This document shows positions 1-10,640 of a DNA stretch of 64,000 nucleotides, piece by piece (the stretch's first letter is position 1; each line of letters opens with the position of its first letter). This stretch comes from Euryodendron excelsum. Taxonomy: Eukaryota > Streptophyta > Magnoliopsida > Ericales > Pentaphylacaceae. The DNA lies in the NCBI GenBank assembly GCA_033060915.1, contig CM065378.1, forward strand, positions 38,328,501-38,392,500. The letters run 5' to 3'. The notes beneath the pieces were generated by a model. It ran no database searches, had not been told where the DNA came from, and was given only the letters and a program-made list of their open reading frames with translations. The position numbers were made by a program, and so were the translations under genes.

Positions 1-524
1 ACTGAACAATCTCTAATAATATGCACCTCAGCCCCATACTGATAGTAAATGATTCTATCAGTGCTACTCCCCAAAAATCTCAAACTGGTAGACCTAACTG
101 GTGGTCTTCATGCTCCTCGACCCCTAGAACTTCATGTGCTTCTCGCATTACTGAAATGTGCACCTCCCGATTCAAGATTAAATTATACTTGTCTTTGTTT
201 TATAATTGAAGCAGATTCTGAAGGCTTTTATCGAGATGTTTTAGCTGCAGAATCAAACCTCTCCTTTTTAAACTGTTCCCGTCTGCCCAAATATTCTTTC
301 ACATCCTACTCCACAATTTTGAATTTATTTACTAGTTCCACATACCTTGTGAGTTCAAACGGAGATACTTGGGATTGAATAGGCAAGTCTAGGCCCTGTT
401 TGAACTCCTAGCATTTTGCATCCTCAGTGTGTACTAAGTCAGGTGCAAATCTAGATAAAGCTGTAAAGTGCTCTTCATATTCTACTACTGACATTCTCTC
501 TTGTTTCAATATGATGAACTCCTA
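1..524 (-). pseudogene. Ty3/gypsy gag, C-terminal half (interrupted)
   Basis: Reading the minus strand leftward from 524 gives a degenerate retrotransposon gag: MSVVEYEEHFTALSRFAPD, then a stretch like the usual gag text VSPFELTRYVELVNK, then a basic region, and near position 1 a decayed CCHC knuckle (YQYGAEVHIIRDCS, first Cys lost). Several in-frame stops make it non-functional. It continues the gag at 2625-3080; the interruption is the solo LTR at 525-2619. In such elements Gag forms the cytoplasmic virus-like particle and its knuckle binds the element RNA. Pol would lie left of the window. Confidence 0.75.
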
Positions 525-2619
525 TGTTGGTCTAAAAGGCAACCCCAGATGGGGGTGAATTGGGTTTTTTGAAGATTAATACAAGTTAAGATTAATTAAA
601 ATTAATCTAAACAATATAGCAGTGATTAATCTATGTGCAATGCAATGTTATTAGTAGAAGCAAAGAAAACAGAGCAATAAAAGAGAGACACAGATTTACC
701 GAGGTTCAACCACAAACCGTGGTCTACGTCCTCACCCAAGACCTCCTTGAAGTCTTCTTCCACTATGTAATCACATATTACAAATGGGCTACTGATTGAC
801 AAAGTGCTCAGCTCACTATACAAGAACTCCTCACCGAGCTCTCCAATCTCCAAGTGGTTTTGTCTAAGCTCCACTCAAACTTACAAGAGTTTTGCTTTCA
901 CAAGAGAACTCTCTAAACTCTCAATTACAAGTATATAAAACTATACAAGTGACTAACACTCTCTAGCAAGAGTAAATTTTACATTCAAAGCTCACTAAAG
1001 AAGACATGAAGAATATTCAGAGTATATTAGTGATTTAATAGATTTTTTCTTGTTTTTATCTTCAATTCCTTCTATAAATGCAGCTGGAAGGTTGTATATA
1101 TACTCTTGTATTGATTCCATCCGTTAGAGGTAGTTGGGTATCATAAATGCACGTCCAGTCCGTTATAACGTTAAGAAAAATAGCCGTTATATCAGAGGAG
1201 TCAGCTCCAGGTCTGTGGAGTCGACATTTTCTGCTTCTGCATTTACTAGATGTTAATCACTGACTTCATGAGTCCGCTCTTCATATCGATGAGGCGACTC
1301 TTTGTTCATTCTGTCTTCATATCTTTGGCTTCTGCTGTCATGAGGCAACACTTCATCTTCAGGTGTCCGCTCATTGATCATATTATCTTCAAGCCTTTTA
1401 CTTCTGTTACCAAAAGGCGACTCTTTGTCTTCATGTGTCCACTCATTGATCATGTCATCTTCAAGCCTTGGCGTCTGTCTCCATGAGGCGACTCTTTATT
1501 TCAATAAGTCCACTCTTTGTCTATATGGTTTCTAGGCTTTTTGCTTCTGTGTTCAAGAGGCGATACTTCATTTTCATGAGTCCCCTCATTGTCTAATTTA
1601 TCTCCAGGCCTTTTTGCTTCTATGATCAAGAGGCGACACTTCATTTTTATGAGTCCCCTCATTGCCCAGAATTCTGTATTCTATCTTCCAATGATTCAGA
1701 TCATCTTAGCATAGATATAAGATCTTCAAGGAGTATGTCTTTGGGGTATGATGATTAATCAAATCTTCTTAACTCATCAGAGTTAACTTCTATTAAATTT
1801 GGATTGAATCAATCATTGGATATTGATCTTCTTCTTGAATCTCAAACTGTCAAAGTTTCATTTGATCAATGTTGATCTTTTCTTCTTCATTTGCAAAGCT
1901 TCTTCTTTCATTGTGTAATATTTTCTTCAATGCCAAGCTTCCTCAATTGTGTAGAGCTTCACAATGCTTCAATTCTAATTTCCTCTCTTGGATAGCAATT
2001 CTTCTTTCTTCTTTACAGATCACTTTCGTGAGACCATTGCAGACCTGATGAAATCTCTTTATACATCTAGTCTTCATTGATCATTTTCATCTTAAAAGAA
2101 TTCTTCATTTGGATTTCAGATAAAGATCAGATAATTATTGTGAGTCATCTTCTCAGCAACTTTAATCACATAATCTTGAATTGATCTTAGCATACAAGAT
2201 GAAATCATCTCTTGAGCATTTTTTTTTAAACTCTTCAACAAACAATTCATCTTCAACTGAGTATTGCACCTCCTCAACTGATGAAGTCTTCAGTCTATCT
2301 TGCAAATCAATCTTCACTGAAACTATGCATCCTTGAAAGAAGCTTTATTTGAACACCTTCAATCTCTTCGAATGTAGAACATTTGTTTGAAGTAGAGATA
2401 GACGACAATCCTCTGTTTGGTTCATTGCTTGATTTTGAACTTGTTGTGCATTCTCTTTGACATGTATTAGACTTAAGATTCAACTTTAAGTCTAAGTTAT
2501 GAACTTTGTTAATCTGCACACTAAGTAAATTCATTAGTAAAATAATACAAGGTTTAGTTATCATTAAAATCAACATGGGAATTAACCTTAAGTCAACAAG
2601 GGTCAACTTTAAGTCAACA
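525..2619 (-). mobile_element. Solo LTR, Ty1/copia Sire/Maximus-like family
   Basis: The block starts TGTTGGTCTAAAAGG and ends AAGTCAACA, so it has TG...CA ends. It is flanked by TCCTA (520-524) and TCCTG (2620-2624), a 5-bp target duplication with one mismatch. Joining the flanks restores a continuous gypsy gag reading frame. Read on the minus strand, both ends match the 59271-61197 element: TGTTGACT...TTTTAATGATAAC at the start and AACCCAATTCAC...AACA at the end, so the two belong to one family. A TATATATA stretch near 1094-1101 fits a minus-strand promoter at a similar relative position to the sister copy. No coding sequence is inside. The lineage is inferred from remembered LTR-end style, not from pol. 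Confidence 0.75.
1285..1645. repeat. About 72-bp tandem array inside the solo LTR
   Basis: The core GAGGCGACWCTTC recurs near 1291, 1342, 1413, 1485, 1557 and 1630, so most units are about 72 bp. Units share text such as CTTCATGAGTCC, TCATTGATCAT and CTTCAAGCCT. Copies are diverged, and one unit is shortened to about 51 bp. Confidence 0.7.
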
Positions 2620-2624
2620 TCCTG

Positions 2625-3080
2625 CTCTTTCTAATAACGGTAGATAAGCAGAAAGTATTGCTCATTAAAGATCCCCACAAACTGTTGCCATATGATCGGT
2701 CTTCCTTCGGGTTGAGCAATCATCATGCGCCTCATAGCTTCCCACCAATTTCGCCCTTCACCTTTTAACATAAAAGTAGCAAAGGATAATCACTATTCAT
2801 CAATTACTCTTATTACCTCAAACATAGCCTTTAACTTTTTTAGCCATTCCTCGGCCACCAGTGGATCATTCGCCCTCACAAATTCTGGCGGATTCAGCTT
2901 TATGAACTGTTCATACAAAGTAGCACTCTTCGGTGTCGGTCTTACCATATGAGATTCCATAAATTGTGTCATAAGATTAGCAAGTCTGTCAGTGGTAACG
3001 GGGACACGTGGTTCTTGAGCTCTTTGCTCTGCACCTCTAATTGAAGCTGATGACTTCTCTCTAAACTCTTGTTGTGCCAT
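2625..3080 (-). pseudogene. Ty3/gypsy gag, N-terminal half
   Basis: Starting from an ATG at 3080 on the minus strand, 95 codons are open. They include LYEQFIKLNPPEFVRANDPL and AEEWLKKLKAMFEVI, the usual start of the retrotransposon gag domain in chromovirus-like Ty3/gypsy elements. After a stop, the other frames continue with WWEAMRRMMIAQPEGRPIIW, also gag-like, up to the solo LTR inserted at 2619. The start lies just inside the PBS/LTR at 3250-4730, as expected for the first ORF. Stops and the insertion show that it is dead. Confidence 0.8.
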
Positions 3081-3249
3081 TCTTTCTACACCAAATCAGA
3101 ATAAATACACCATATATATATATAGTTCGCATACTCCTTAATAAACTAACCAACACTGATAACAACCTACAGTTCAATGCACTCTAGACCTTAACTCTAC
3201 ACCATAACTTTAATATATAACTAGGCCATGAAACACAATTCTGGTACAA

Positions 3250-3267
3250 ACCACACTTCTGATACCA
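3250..3267 (-). other. Primer-binding site (initiator tRNA-Met type)
   Basis: The minus strand reads TGGTATCAGAAGTGTGG. The first ten bases match the plant tRNA-iMet-derived PBS TGGTATCAGA. It lies three bases inside the LTR boundary at 3271, where minus-strand DNA synthesis of the gypsy element would have been primed. Confidence 0.8.
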
Positions 3268-3270
3268 TGC

Positions 3271-4730
3271 TGTCACACCCCCAATCTAATTAGACATTAT
3301 TAATATCACATTAGGCAGGGCATGATCGTACAGGCCACCGTGCCTGCGAATGATACCTTACTACACACCAAAAGATAAACTGCAAATTGACTCAACATAT
3401 ATATGTACAAGAACTATGCATTTATATCGTACCATAAAGTAAAAGTAAACAATAGTTTATTTACATCATTACAAATTCATGACATAAAGCATTATATAAA
3501 ATCAAGTCCCAATGGCTCATAAAAAACACGGCAAAAAAGTAAAATAGCAAAAGCTCGCCCCCAAGACTTAACACACCTGACACCAACATGGACGCCACTG
3601 CGGCGACGACTAGGACTATAGTAAACCGAACTCTATCCTTAGCTCACCTGTCAAAAAGGTCTATGTGGGCATGAGCTAAAAGTCAACACGCTCATAGTAG
3701 ATAATCAAATTCATAAAGAATGATAACAAACATCCATAATGCACATCCAGGCATAAATAATCAATAGATATAGATAGCATGAATGCCTCAATGCAATGAA
3801 TGTATCACCCATATGTGTGCACAAGTTTAGATAACATTAGCCCAATGAGTGATGGCTCGTTATCAAAAATGTTCCACATCAACACCCATTTAGATCAATC
3901 CCACATCGATTAATTTTTAGGTTAGCCTCACATCAGCAAAAAATTCCTCCATGAAATATATTGGCGTACGATATGAATGGTATGAAATGCCACCTCATAT
4001 ATAATCTCATCAATATCACTGCATATATAACCTCATTAATAGTATGTTATAGATAATCATCAAACAATTCAATATGAACAAGACTATTTATATTGTCACA
4101 ATTAACACTAACGTTTATAACAAGACAAACAATATATTCACTTCTATGTGAATAAGATTATCTCAATTCTCACCTGTCACCACACTCACACACACCATAA
4201 TAAAGATCACTCCTTGGATATCGTTGAAGGATCTTACCCTCCGTTAGCTCCTCAATTGATAAATACAAGTTGGACACAAGTTTTTTTTTCCCTTAAATTC
4301 CCTTCGAATTCTCTTCTCTCCTCTTCTTCTTTCTCTCTTTTCTCCTCTCTACTTCCTCTTCTTCTTCCTCTCCTTTCCTCTCTCTTCTTCCTCTTTTCTC
4401 TTTCTATCTCTCCTCCATTCAAATGGTGAGAAGTCAACAAGCTCTTCATCTAACTTTGTTCTCCCAACTCCTAGTTAACCTAGCTAACTTCCCCTCACCC
4501 AACTTTTCTCTCCCAACTCCTCGTCAATTTAGCTAACTTTCCCACCAAAGAATCCACCAACTAACTCACCAATGGCTCACCAATAATAAAATGACACATG
4601 TCACACACATATGCACCCACATAATTTTACATACCAATTAACTATGTAATAAATGTAATTAAATAACTAATTCAATTAATTATAATATATAATTAAAATA
4701 ATTATAGAATTATGAAATTAAGGTCTCACA
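3271..4730 (-). mobile_element. 5' LTR of the minus-strand Ty3/gypsy element
   Basis: On the minus strand it begins TGTGAGACC (4730) and ends GGGTGTGACA (3271), next to the PBS. Length is 1460 bp. The U3 side (4600-4730) is very AT-rich, and 4310-4425 is a long CT-rich tract on the plus strand that makes spurious ORFs on both strands. The matching 3' LTR would lie outside the window, so its TSD cannot be tested. Confidence 0.75.
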
Positions 4731-5560
4731 ATCATGCTTATGTGGTGTGACATTTTATTCAAATAGTGACAGATATGAAATTTTTTATATTGCCAAAAAT
4801 TTAAATTTAAAAACCCACCATTATAGCTAGGATAATGCTTGTGATATCTCAAAAAATATTGCCTCTCTCTCCCCATGATATCAGATAAATAAACTGTCAG
4901 ATCATATAAGCATGATAATGTGGTATGACTAGAGATGCAAAATAACACCATATTTTGGGTCTCCACCCTATTAGAACAGGCATGTGGTGGCACTAATTGT
5001 AGAGAGGCGAGTTTAGGGACAATATGTAATAATCCGCCCGAACCCAAACCCACCCCATTTATAAATATATATTTATTTTTTATATGTACATATTTTATTA
5101 AAATACTATTATTGGAATTATCCCCATATATTTGTGATTTTATCCCTTATTAAAATACTATTATTGGAATTATCCCCACATATTTGTGATTTTATCTTTT
5201 GTTTTGTTCATAATATATTTAAAAAAAAACCACTAACATAAAAAGATGGGGCGAGTATGGGGGGAGGGGTGATCGTGGTGGGGCAGAGATAAAACAAGAG
5301 TCTCCTAATTCAGCCGCTCTATTACCATTCCTAGGTGTGACGGTCACCCTGATAATTTTTCCTTCTCACCATCTTTTCCCATCCTTGTCTTTCATTATAT
5401 CTATTGTGTAATTAAGGTGCAACTTAATCCCATGCAATAGGATCACTATCTGTTAAAGGGGTTCACTGATTCACAAGTATGCCTTATTAGACAGAACAAC
5501 CAATTTGATTTTTCTTTAAGTCAACATCATTTGCAATATGGGTTGACAACAAAGAAAATT
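4731..5560. repeat. Intergenic; dispersed repeat at about 5037-5330
   Basis: I see no gene here. From about 5037 to 5330 (CGAACCCAAACCCACCCC, TTTATAAATATATATTTAT, then a G-rich stretch) the sequence resembles 18184-18470, including the same order of AT-rich and GGGG-rich parts. The pair is probably two old copies of one non-coding repeat. Confidence 0.5.
5097..5200. repeat. 52-bp tandem duplication
   Basis: ATTAAAATACTATTATTGGA and the bases after it occur twice, 52 bp apart, nearly identical. The second dispersed copy (18184-18470) lacks this duplication, so it arose locally. Confidence 0.85.
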
Positions 5561-5990
5561 CTAACATTCTATCACTTGGCCAATGTATGACAATTGGGGT
5601 ATTACTTATTAAGATATGGTTACACAAAATATTTCATTAACCAAACATCTCAAAATTTTCAATTGTCTCAATTTTTGTTACATATTTCTGAAACACACTA
5701 AGAGATAGTCCATTGGTCAATGGATCGTCAATCATGTACTCTGTACTAATATGCCCCACATATTTTTGTAATTATCTAACACATTTTTTTGGTATTTAAT
5801 TATCTAACATGTTCTTTGACAACAAGATATTTTATCTCTATATATTTGGAGCAAGTAGAATTGTTCACATTTTCATCTACCATTCATGTTTTGAAGCTCC
5901 CTCTGTAAGAAAATATACAATGCAACGGTGATACTATGTTATCATTGCTGACGAGGTATCACAAGTCAATGAAATAAATCCATCAATAAA
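5560..5990 (-). pseudogene. Ty1/copia RNase H C-terminal relic
   Basis: The minus strand at about 5800-5870 reads VNNSTCSKYIEIKYLVVKEH. At about 5640-5760 it reads GHISTEYMIDDPLTNGLS and FQKYVTKIE. These match the copia RNase H tail (roughly HIDVRYHFVRE..., then HISTE.MIADPLTKGL). Stops separate the pieces. Upstream copia-like material may extend to about 6200, but I could not place it firmly. Confidence 0.6.
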
Positions 5991-6872
5991 TGTTCTTAGC
6001 TGCAAGCAAGATGTTTATATCCTTTATTTAATCTCAAATCCCAGAAGTAAAGCAGCCTTTACATTCATTTGGTGTAGCTCCATAAAATAAGTTATCAATG
6101 ATATGATAATTACAACATAGCCTTTACTCTTCTTCCTTTTTGGTGTGTTACAAGTTGTCCAGGCATATGATTTGCTACTTCCTCGAGCTCATGCAAAGCC
6201 ACTGTCTATATAAGTCATGTAAACTTTATACATTTTATAAATATCGACTGATCACAAGAGAGCATGAGAAGGAATTAAACTTAAGATCTTGTGCTTTAAC
6301 ATGAGAACCAATGACTAGAGATCATTTAGGCAACTTTTAGTCAATTCCCAAACTTTATTACTTCCCATTTATCTCAATTCTTCATGCATCGCCTCCACCC
6401 ATGTAGATGACAATTGAGTTTCAACAATTTCCCTTTGTGGGGTGGGAAGAATTATGAACAAGGCAAATTATGTTGAACATTTTACTTTCTAAATTTGAGG
6501 AGATTCTCTCTTTAAAAAGCTAAAATGAGGAGATTACCTATTATCTTTTACTTTATTTACCTTCCATTCTCAAAGCTTTGATTTATTTTCCTTAAACTCA
6601 AAAATAATTAAGTAATACGGGTATCATGTAGCTCATGTTTGTTGGATAAAAAAGAAAAGTTGAACATTTTAAGATTCCAAACCTAGGAAGAGATCCCATC
6701 TTATCATTTTTTTAATTACATTCCATTTCCAATCCTAAATATTTTTTCGTTAAACTCAAAATTAATTTCGAGCAATCAAGTTATGCATCTCCAAAAGGTA
6801 TGCTTTTTGGTATTTCTCCACATAGGGCCCCCACTAGTCCAGCTAGCTAGTGAATAAGAAAAATTAAGTTAA
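5990..6872. other. AT-rich spacer, no gene seen
   Basis: Contains short diverged direct repeats: ATTTTACTTTCTAAAT plus about 100 bp following (near 6480), a second weaker version near 6660, and a third at 12958-13080. They look like old MITE-type debris. No open reading frame is convincing. Confidence 0.4.
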
Positions 6873-6935
6873 AAATTTGAGTGGTGATCAAATGGGCTCG
6901 TGCTCGTCATATGAATGACGTGGATGCCCTGTGTT
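6873..6935 (+). repeat. Left arm of a distant inverted repeat
   Basis: GAGTGGTGATCAAATGGGCT and about 40 bases after it resemble the reverse complement of 12900-12953 (GAGTGGTGATCAGACTGGCT and on). Both read toward the solo LTR between them. Without that LTR the arms would be about 1.2 kb apart, the size of a non-autonomous DNA transposon. The outer limits are unclear. Confidence 0.4.
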
Positions 6936-7318
6936 CTAACTGTTGCAACAATTTTCGTCGGTTTAGATTTTAGAAGACTAATGATTTTTGAAGTCATTTA
7001 ATGATGAAGGCTAACACAAGCTGAACCATTTCTGGCTGACTAAATGGTAAGGTGAAAAACTTTCATTTTCAGCACAACAATCAATACATCTTTTCTTTTT
7101 TCTTTTTTATTGTGGTGGCAGTGGTCATGCACATCTGAATGGTTTTGTAAGCACCCTATTTTTGCCCGCTCGACAATCTCCGGTCCGACTGGATCCAATC
7201 TTCCAAACACCACAACACGTGTAGGCTCAAGACGAGCCTTTCAAACTCCAATCTAGTCAACTGGTCACTTTCCGGGCCCGCTAGGTCCAGCTGGAGCCAT
7301 AAGCACCATCATTCCAAG

Positions 7319-7650
7319 CAGCTTTCCGGACCAGGCAGTCTCGAAAACCAATGCCATCCAGGTAGCTTCCCGAGATCGGGCGATCTTGGGGACCAACACC
7401 TTATCAAATTCCAGACAGTTCACTTCTGGCGCCTGCTAGCTAGCCAATGTAGAATGTCCGTCATTCGGTAGTTCTCTGAGACTAGGCGTTCTCAAAGACC
7501 AACACCACCCTCACAAGTAACTTTCTAGAACCAGGTGTTCTTAGGAACCAACATCACCCTACAGGTAGCTCTTTAAGACCAAGCGTTCTTAGGGACCAAC
7601 ACTGCACAGGTAGTTTTCTGAGATCGGGCGGTCTCGGGAACCAACACCTA
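7319..7650 (+). repeat. Array of about 55-bp units with palindromic cores
   Basis: Six or so imperfect units follow the pattern GGTAGCTTTC - palindromic core - GGAACCAACACC. The cores are small inverted repeats such as GAGATCGGGCGATCT and GAGATCGGGCGGTCTC. The array is also present in the other LTRs (about 34010-34350, 46200-46540 and 52826-53160). Confidence 0.75.
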
Positions 7651-8115
7651 GGTCAACCCGACTCGGTGAAGAATGACCAAACCTGCCCCTCAAGCCTCCA
7701 AGCACATTTTGAAAAAGTTCAAAATCCCTCAAAATGGTAAGTCCACCCTTCCAAAATGTTACTAAACGGACAAGCATACTCTGCACGCCATCGGGTCCAA
7801 TTCCGGCTGACCCTAGTCAAAATGACTGTTTTGCCCCTAAACGCCCCAGCATTGCACAAACCCCATCGAACGATAAAAGAATCCCCTAAAAACATCCATG
7901 AACGACCAGGCACGCTTAACACAACGCTCCGAACCATTCTTGACCGTTTTCGAACAAACCTAGTCAAAATAACCATTTTGCCCTTAACGACCCGATCGCA
8001 CCCTAAGACAACACTAGTCTTAGGTTACTGAACGACGAATCTCGTTGTGGATCCCTGTTTAACCTGAGGAAGACCTCATGATGCTAAACATCCATGATTT
8101 GATAAAACTTCCTCA

Positions 8116-8562
8116 GAGTGTCTCGTAGATGCTCCACCAAAATTGTCTTTTCTCCCGATTCTCTAGTTATAACGCATCGTCAAATGACTTGAGAAATGTG
8201 TAAACCAAGGAATTTCCGAAAGCTCGTTCACAGGTCTTTCCATCGATACGGCTCGATCGGATAGATCGCTTCCCGAAGCCCTTCATCGTATGGCTCAAAC
8301 ACTACTACTTTCAACAACCCGTGGAACGTCTCACAGACGCTCTGCCAAAGTTAACTTTTTCTCCAATTCCCTGATTGAAACGCACTGTCAAACGACTTGA
8401 GAAATGTGTATATTAGGAAATTCCCGAAGGTATTTCTAGAGGACTTTCTATCAGTACGATTCGATCGAAGAGATCGCTTCTTGAAGACCTCGATCACATG
8501 ACTCGAAAATAGTTACTTTCGAACCCCCATGGAGCGTATCACAGACGCTCCACAAAGATGCC
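8116..8562 (+). repeat. 208-bp tandem repeat with hairpin starts (LTR U3)
   Basis: Units start at 8116 and 8324, with a partial third at 8532, exactly 208 bp apart. Each opens with a hairpin of the form GAGCGTCT-CAC-AGACGCTC. The first two units also share CGACTTGAGAAATGTGTA and GATCGCTTC. All four LTR copies show the same layout. Confidence 0.85.
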
Positions 8563-8858
8563 ATTTTGTGTACGTTTTTTGAGATGATATCTCACACTTT
8601 TGAACACCGTTCAAACTTGCCAAAAGCACAAAAGTTCACCAAAAACCCTAAGAGAACACCCCGGGTGCAACCAATTCCCCTGGAACCTTCCCAATTAACT
8701 TAATAATTATTGAGGCAAAATTTAAACGAACACTCCCGGTGATGGAGCGTATGCTACACGCGTCTAGATTTTGATTAGATCGACCAAATTTCGATTAACC
8801 GTCAAGATTTAGTCAGTATAATGGGTGCCACGTGGCATTCTGCCATTGGAATAGTACC

Positions 8859-8879
8859 GGCGCATGTAGCACATGCGCC
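8859..8879. promoter_or_regulatory. Perfect hairpin just upstream of the LTR TATA box
   Basis: Arms GGCGCATGT and ACATGCGCC are exact reverse complements around the loop AGC. It ends 19 bp before TATAAATA at 8899. Related palindromes occupy the same place in the other three LTRs. It could be a cruciform or RNA hairpin, or a double binding site; the function is unknown. Confidence 0.8.
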
Positions 8880-8898
8880 TGTGTCCAAAATCTTTGCC

Positions 8899-8906
8899 TA
8901 TAAATA
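8899..8906 (+). promoter_or_regulatory. LTR TATA box (U3/R boundary)
   Basis: TATAAATA follows the hairpin and sits about 1.75 kb into the LTR. The context GCCTATAAATAC is conserved at 35666-35673 and 54427-54434; the reverse copy has TATAAACA at 44892-44899. Transcription should start about 30 bp downstream, leaving an R-U5 part of about 3 kb. Confidence 0.7.
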
Positions 8907-9668
8907 CTAGTACCCCCATTTGCATATTCCAACTCCAAAATTGATGCGAATCTCTGCTGAAACTACTCTAGAACCTCGAATCTTCATACACATTCCACCC
9001 CTCCAACACTTAGGCTAGATTCCACCTCTCTCAAGCCTATACACTCAACCTACATAGCCTTATACACCATTAAACACTCCCTTCTTGCCCCTCAAGCCTT
9101 CTTAAAGTCATTCAAGTTCAAGTAAAGGCATCCATTGAAGACTAAAAGTGTGTTGAAGGCAAAATGTGGTATCTCTTTTACATTTTTGTCTTTCCCTACT
9201 CTTCTCTTTTCCCTCCTAGCCTACTTAGGCTATTATTTATTTTAACCCCCATATTCAACCCCTCTTTTTTGCATGCTTGAGCCAAGAGGGCTCTTGGTTT
9301 ATACCTAGAGGAAAGATAGTAGGAGCCACCGTGTAAGGGGATCTTTCACTAGTCTACTTTAAGATGGTATGACCTAAAAGCCTCCTTGATTATGCGGTGT
9401 AGCCTAAAGCCTTGTATGTATTTATGACCCAATTGCATTTTGCAATTTTGATTATGTTTGTGTGCTTGGCTTCATTTCTATGTTCATAACCATGTTCTAC
9501 TAAGCTTGCATCATTTTATTTTGATGCCACTTTCACACTCTATGTTCTTTTCAAAATGGTTCCAAGAGTTGGCTCCTTGAAGTTTAGTATGAGACCGTAG
9601 AAGTCATGCCTTAGAAAATCCCCCACTAACCCCCTAACTCACACTTTTGCATCATTGCATTTCAACTT

Positions 9669-9990
9669 GCACAAAAATAGTTTTCAAACTCTCTAATTCC
9701 TAAGGTTTCTATTTTCCTAAGCTTAGTGGTTGGAATGGCCCCATGGAACCCTCTCTTGAGTGGTCTACCTTTTATATTAGCCATAGGAGTCCTAAATTAT
9801 TAGAATGGCTCCCTTTTCTTTCATCTCTTGCACAGAAATGGTTTTCAAACTCCTTGATTCCTAGGGTTTCCATTCTCTCAAGATTAGTGGTTGGAATGGC
9901 CCTATGGAACCCTTTCTTGAGTGGTCTTCTTTTTACATTGGACAACTTATTGGAATGATTTCTTTTAAAAATGGTTTTCAAAATCTCCTT
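9669..9990 (+). repeat. 161-bp tandem duplication in LTR R-U5
   Basis: TTTTCAAACTCTCTAATTCC (9681) and TTTTCAAACTCCTTGATTCC (9842) start two copies that also share AGTGGTTGGAATGGCC and CTTGAGTGGTCT. A shorter third piece follows. The ORFs here are accidental. Confidence 0.75.
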
Positions 9991-10300
9991 CTCAAAAATG
10001 GCTTTCGAAAATTCTTTCTCTTCATCTTTGCATTAAAAATGGTATTTCAAAGGTTGTCATCTTCATGTTGATTCTTGAACTCCATACTCTTGTCAAGATA
10101 ATGGTCATAAGGAAACCTTCCTTGGAATGGTCTCCAAATATCAACCATATAAACCATACCCTTGGCTAAAACCAAATTTTTATGAAAATGATTTTCAAAA
10201 GGGTTGTCAACCAAAGTCCTTTGCATAATATAAGTTGTTTTCCAAAACCCTTTCCAAAAGTGCATGAAACCATCTTTCAAAACCATCTTTCAATCCAACT

Positions 10301-10640
10301 CTAGGTTAACTTGACCCTAGTTATCTAACCTTAGGTTAACTTGACCCTAGTTACCCAATCCTAGGTTAACTTGACCCTAGTTATTCAACCCTAGGTTAAT
10401 TTGACCCTAGTTACTCAATCCTATGTTAACTTGACCCTAGTTACCCAATCTTATGTTAACTTGACCTTAGTTATTCAACTCTAGGTTAACTTGACCCTAC
10501 TTATCCAACCTTAGGTTAACTTAACCCTAATTGCCCAACCCTAGATTAACCTAACCCAAGTTAGTTGACCTTAGGTCACCTTAACCCTTGATTAACCTAA
10601 CCCAAGCTAGTTAACCTTATGTCACCCTTAACCATAGGTC
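10301..10640 (+). repeat. 30-bp tandem array in LTR R-U5
   Basis: The unit CTAGGTTAACTTGACCCTAG plus about ten bases recurs at exactly 30-bp steps from 10301 to 10541 (nine units), then decays to about 10640. Other family copies have only about four or five units (near 37099-37240, 43735-43875 and 55861-55990). Confidence 0.9.

Noticed and set aside
4148..4449. ORFs on both strands in a CT-rich tract
   Set aside because: Low-complexity Ser/Leu/Phe and Glu/Arg/Lys translations in an LTR.
10301..10640. Regular 30-bp repeats resembling a CRISPR-like array
   Set aside because: Units are contiguous with no spacers, lie inside a plant LTR, and are shared with three other LTR copies.
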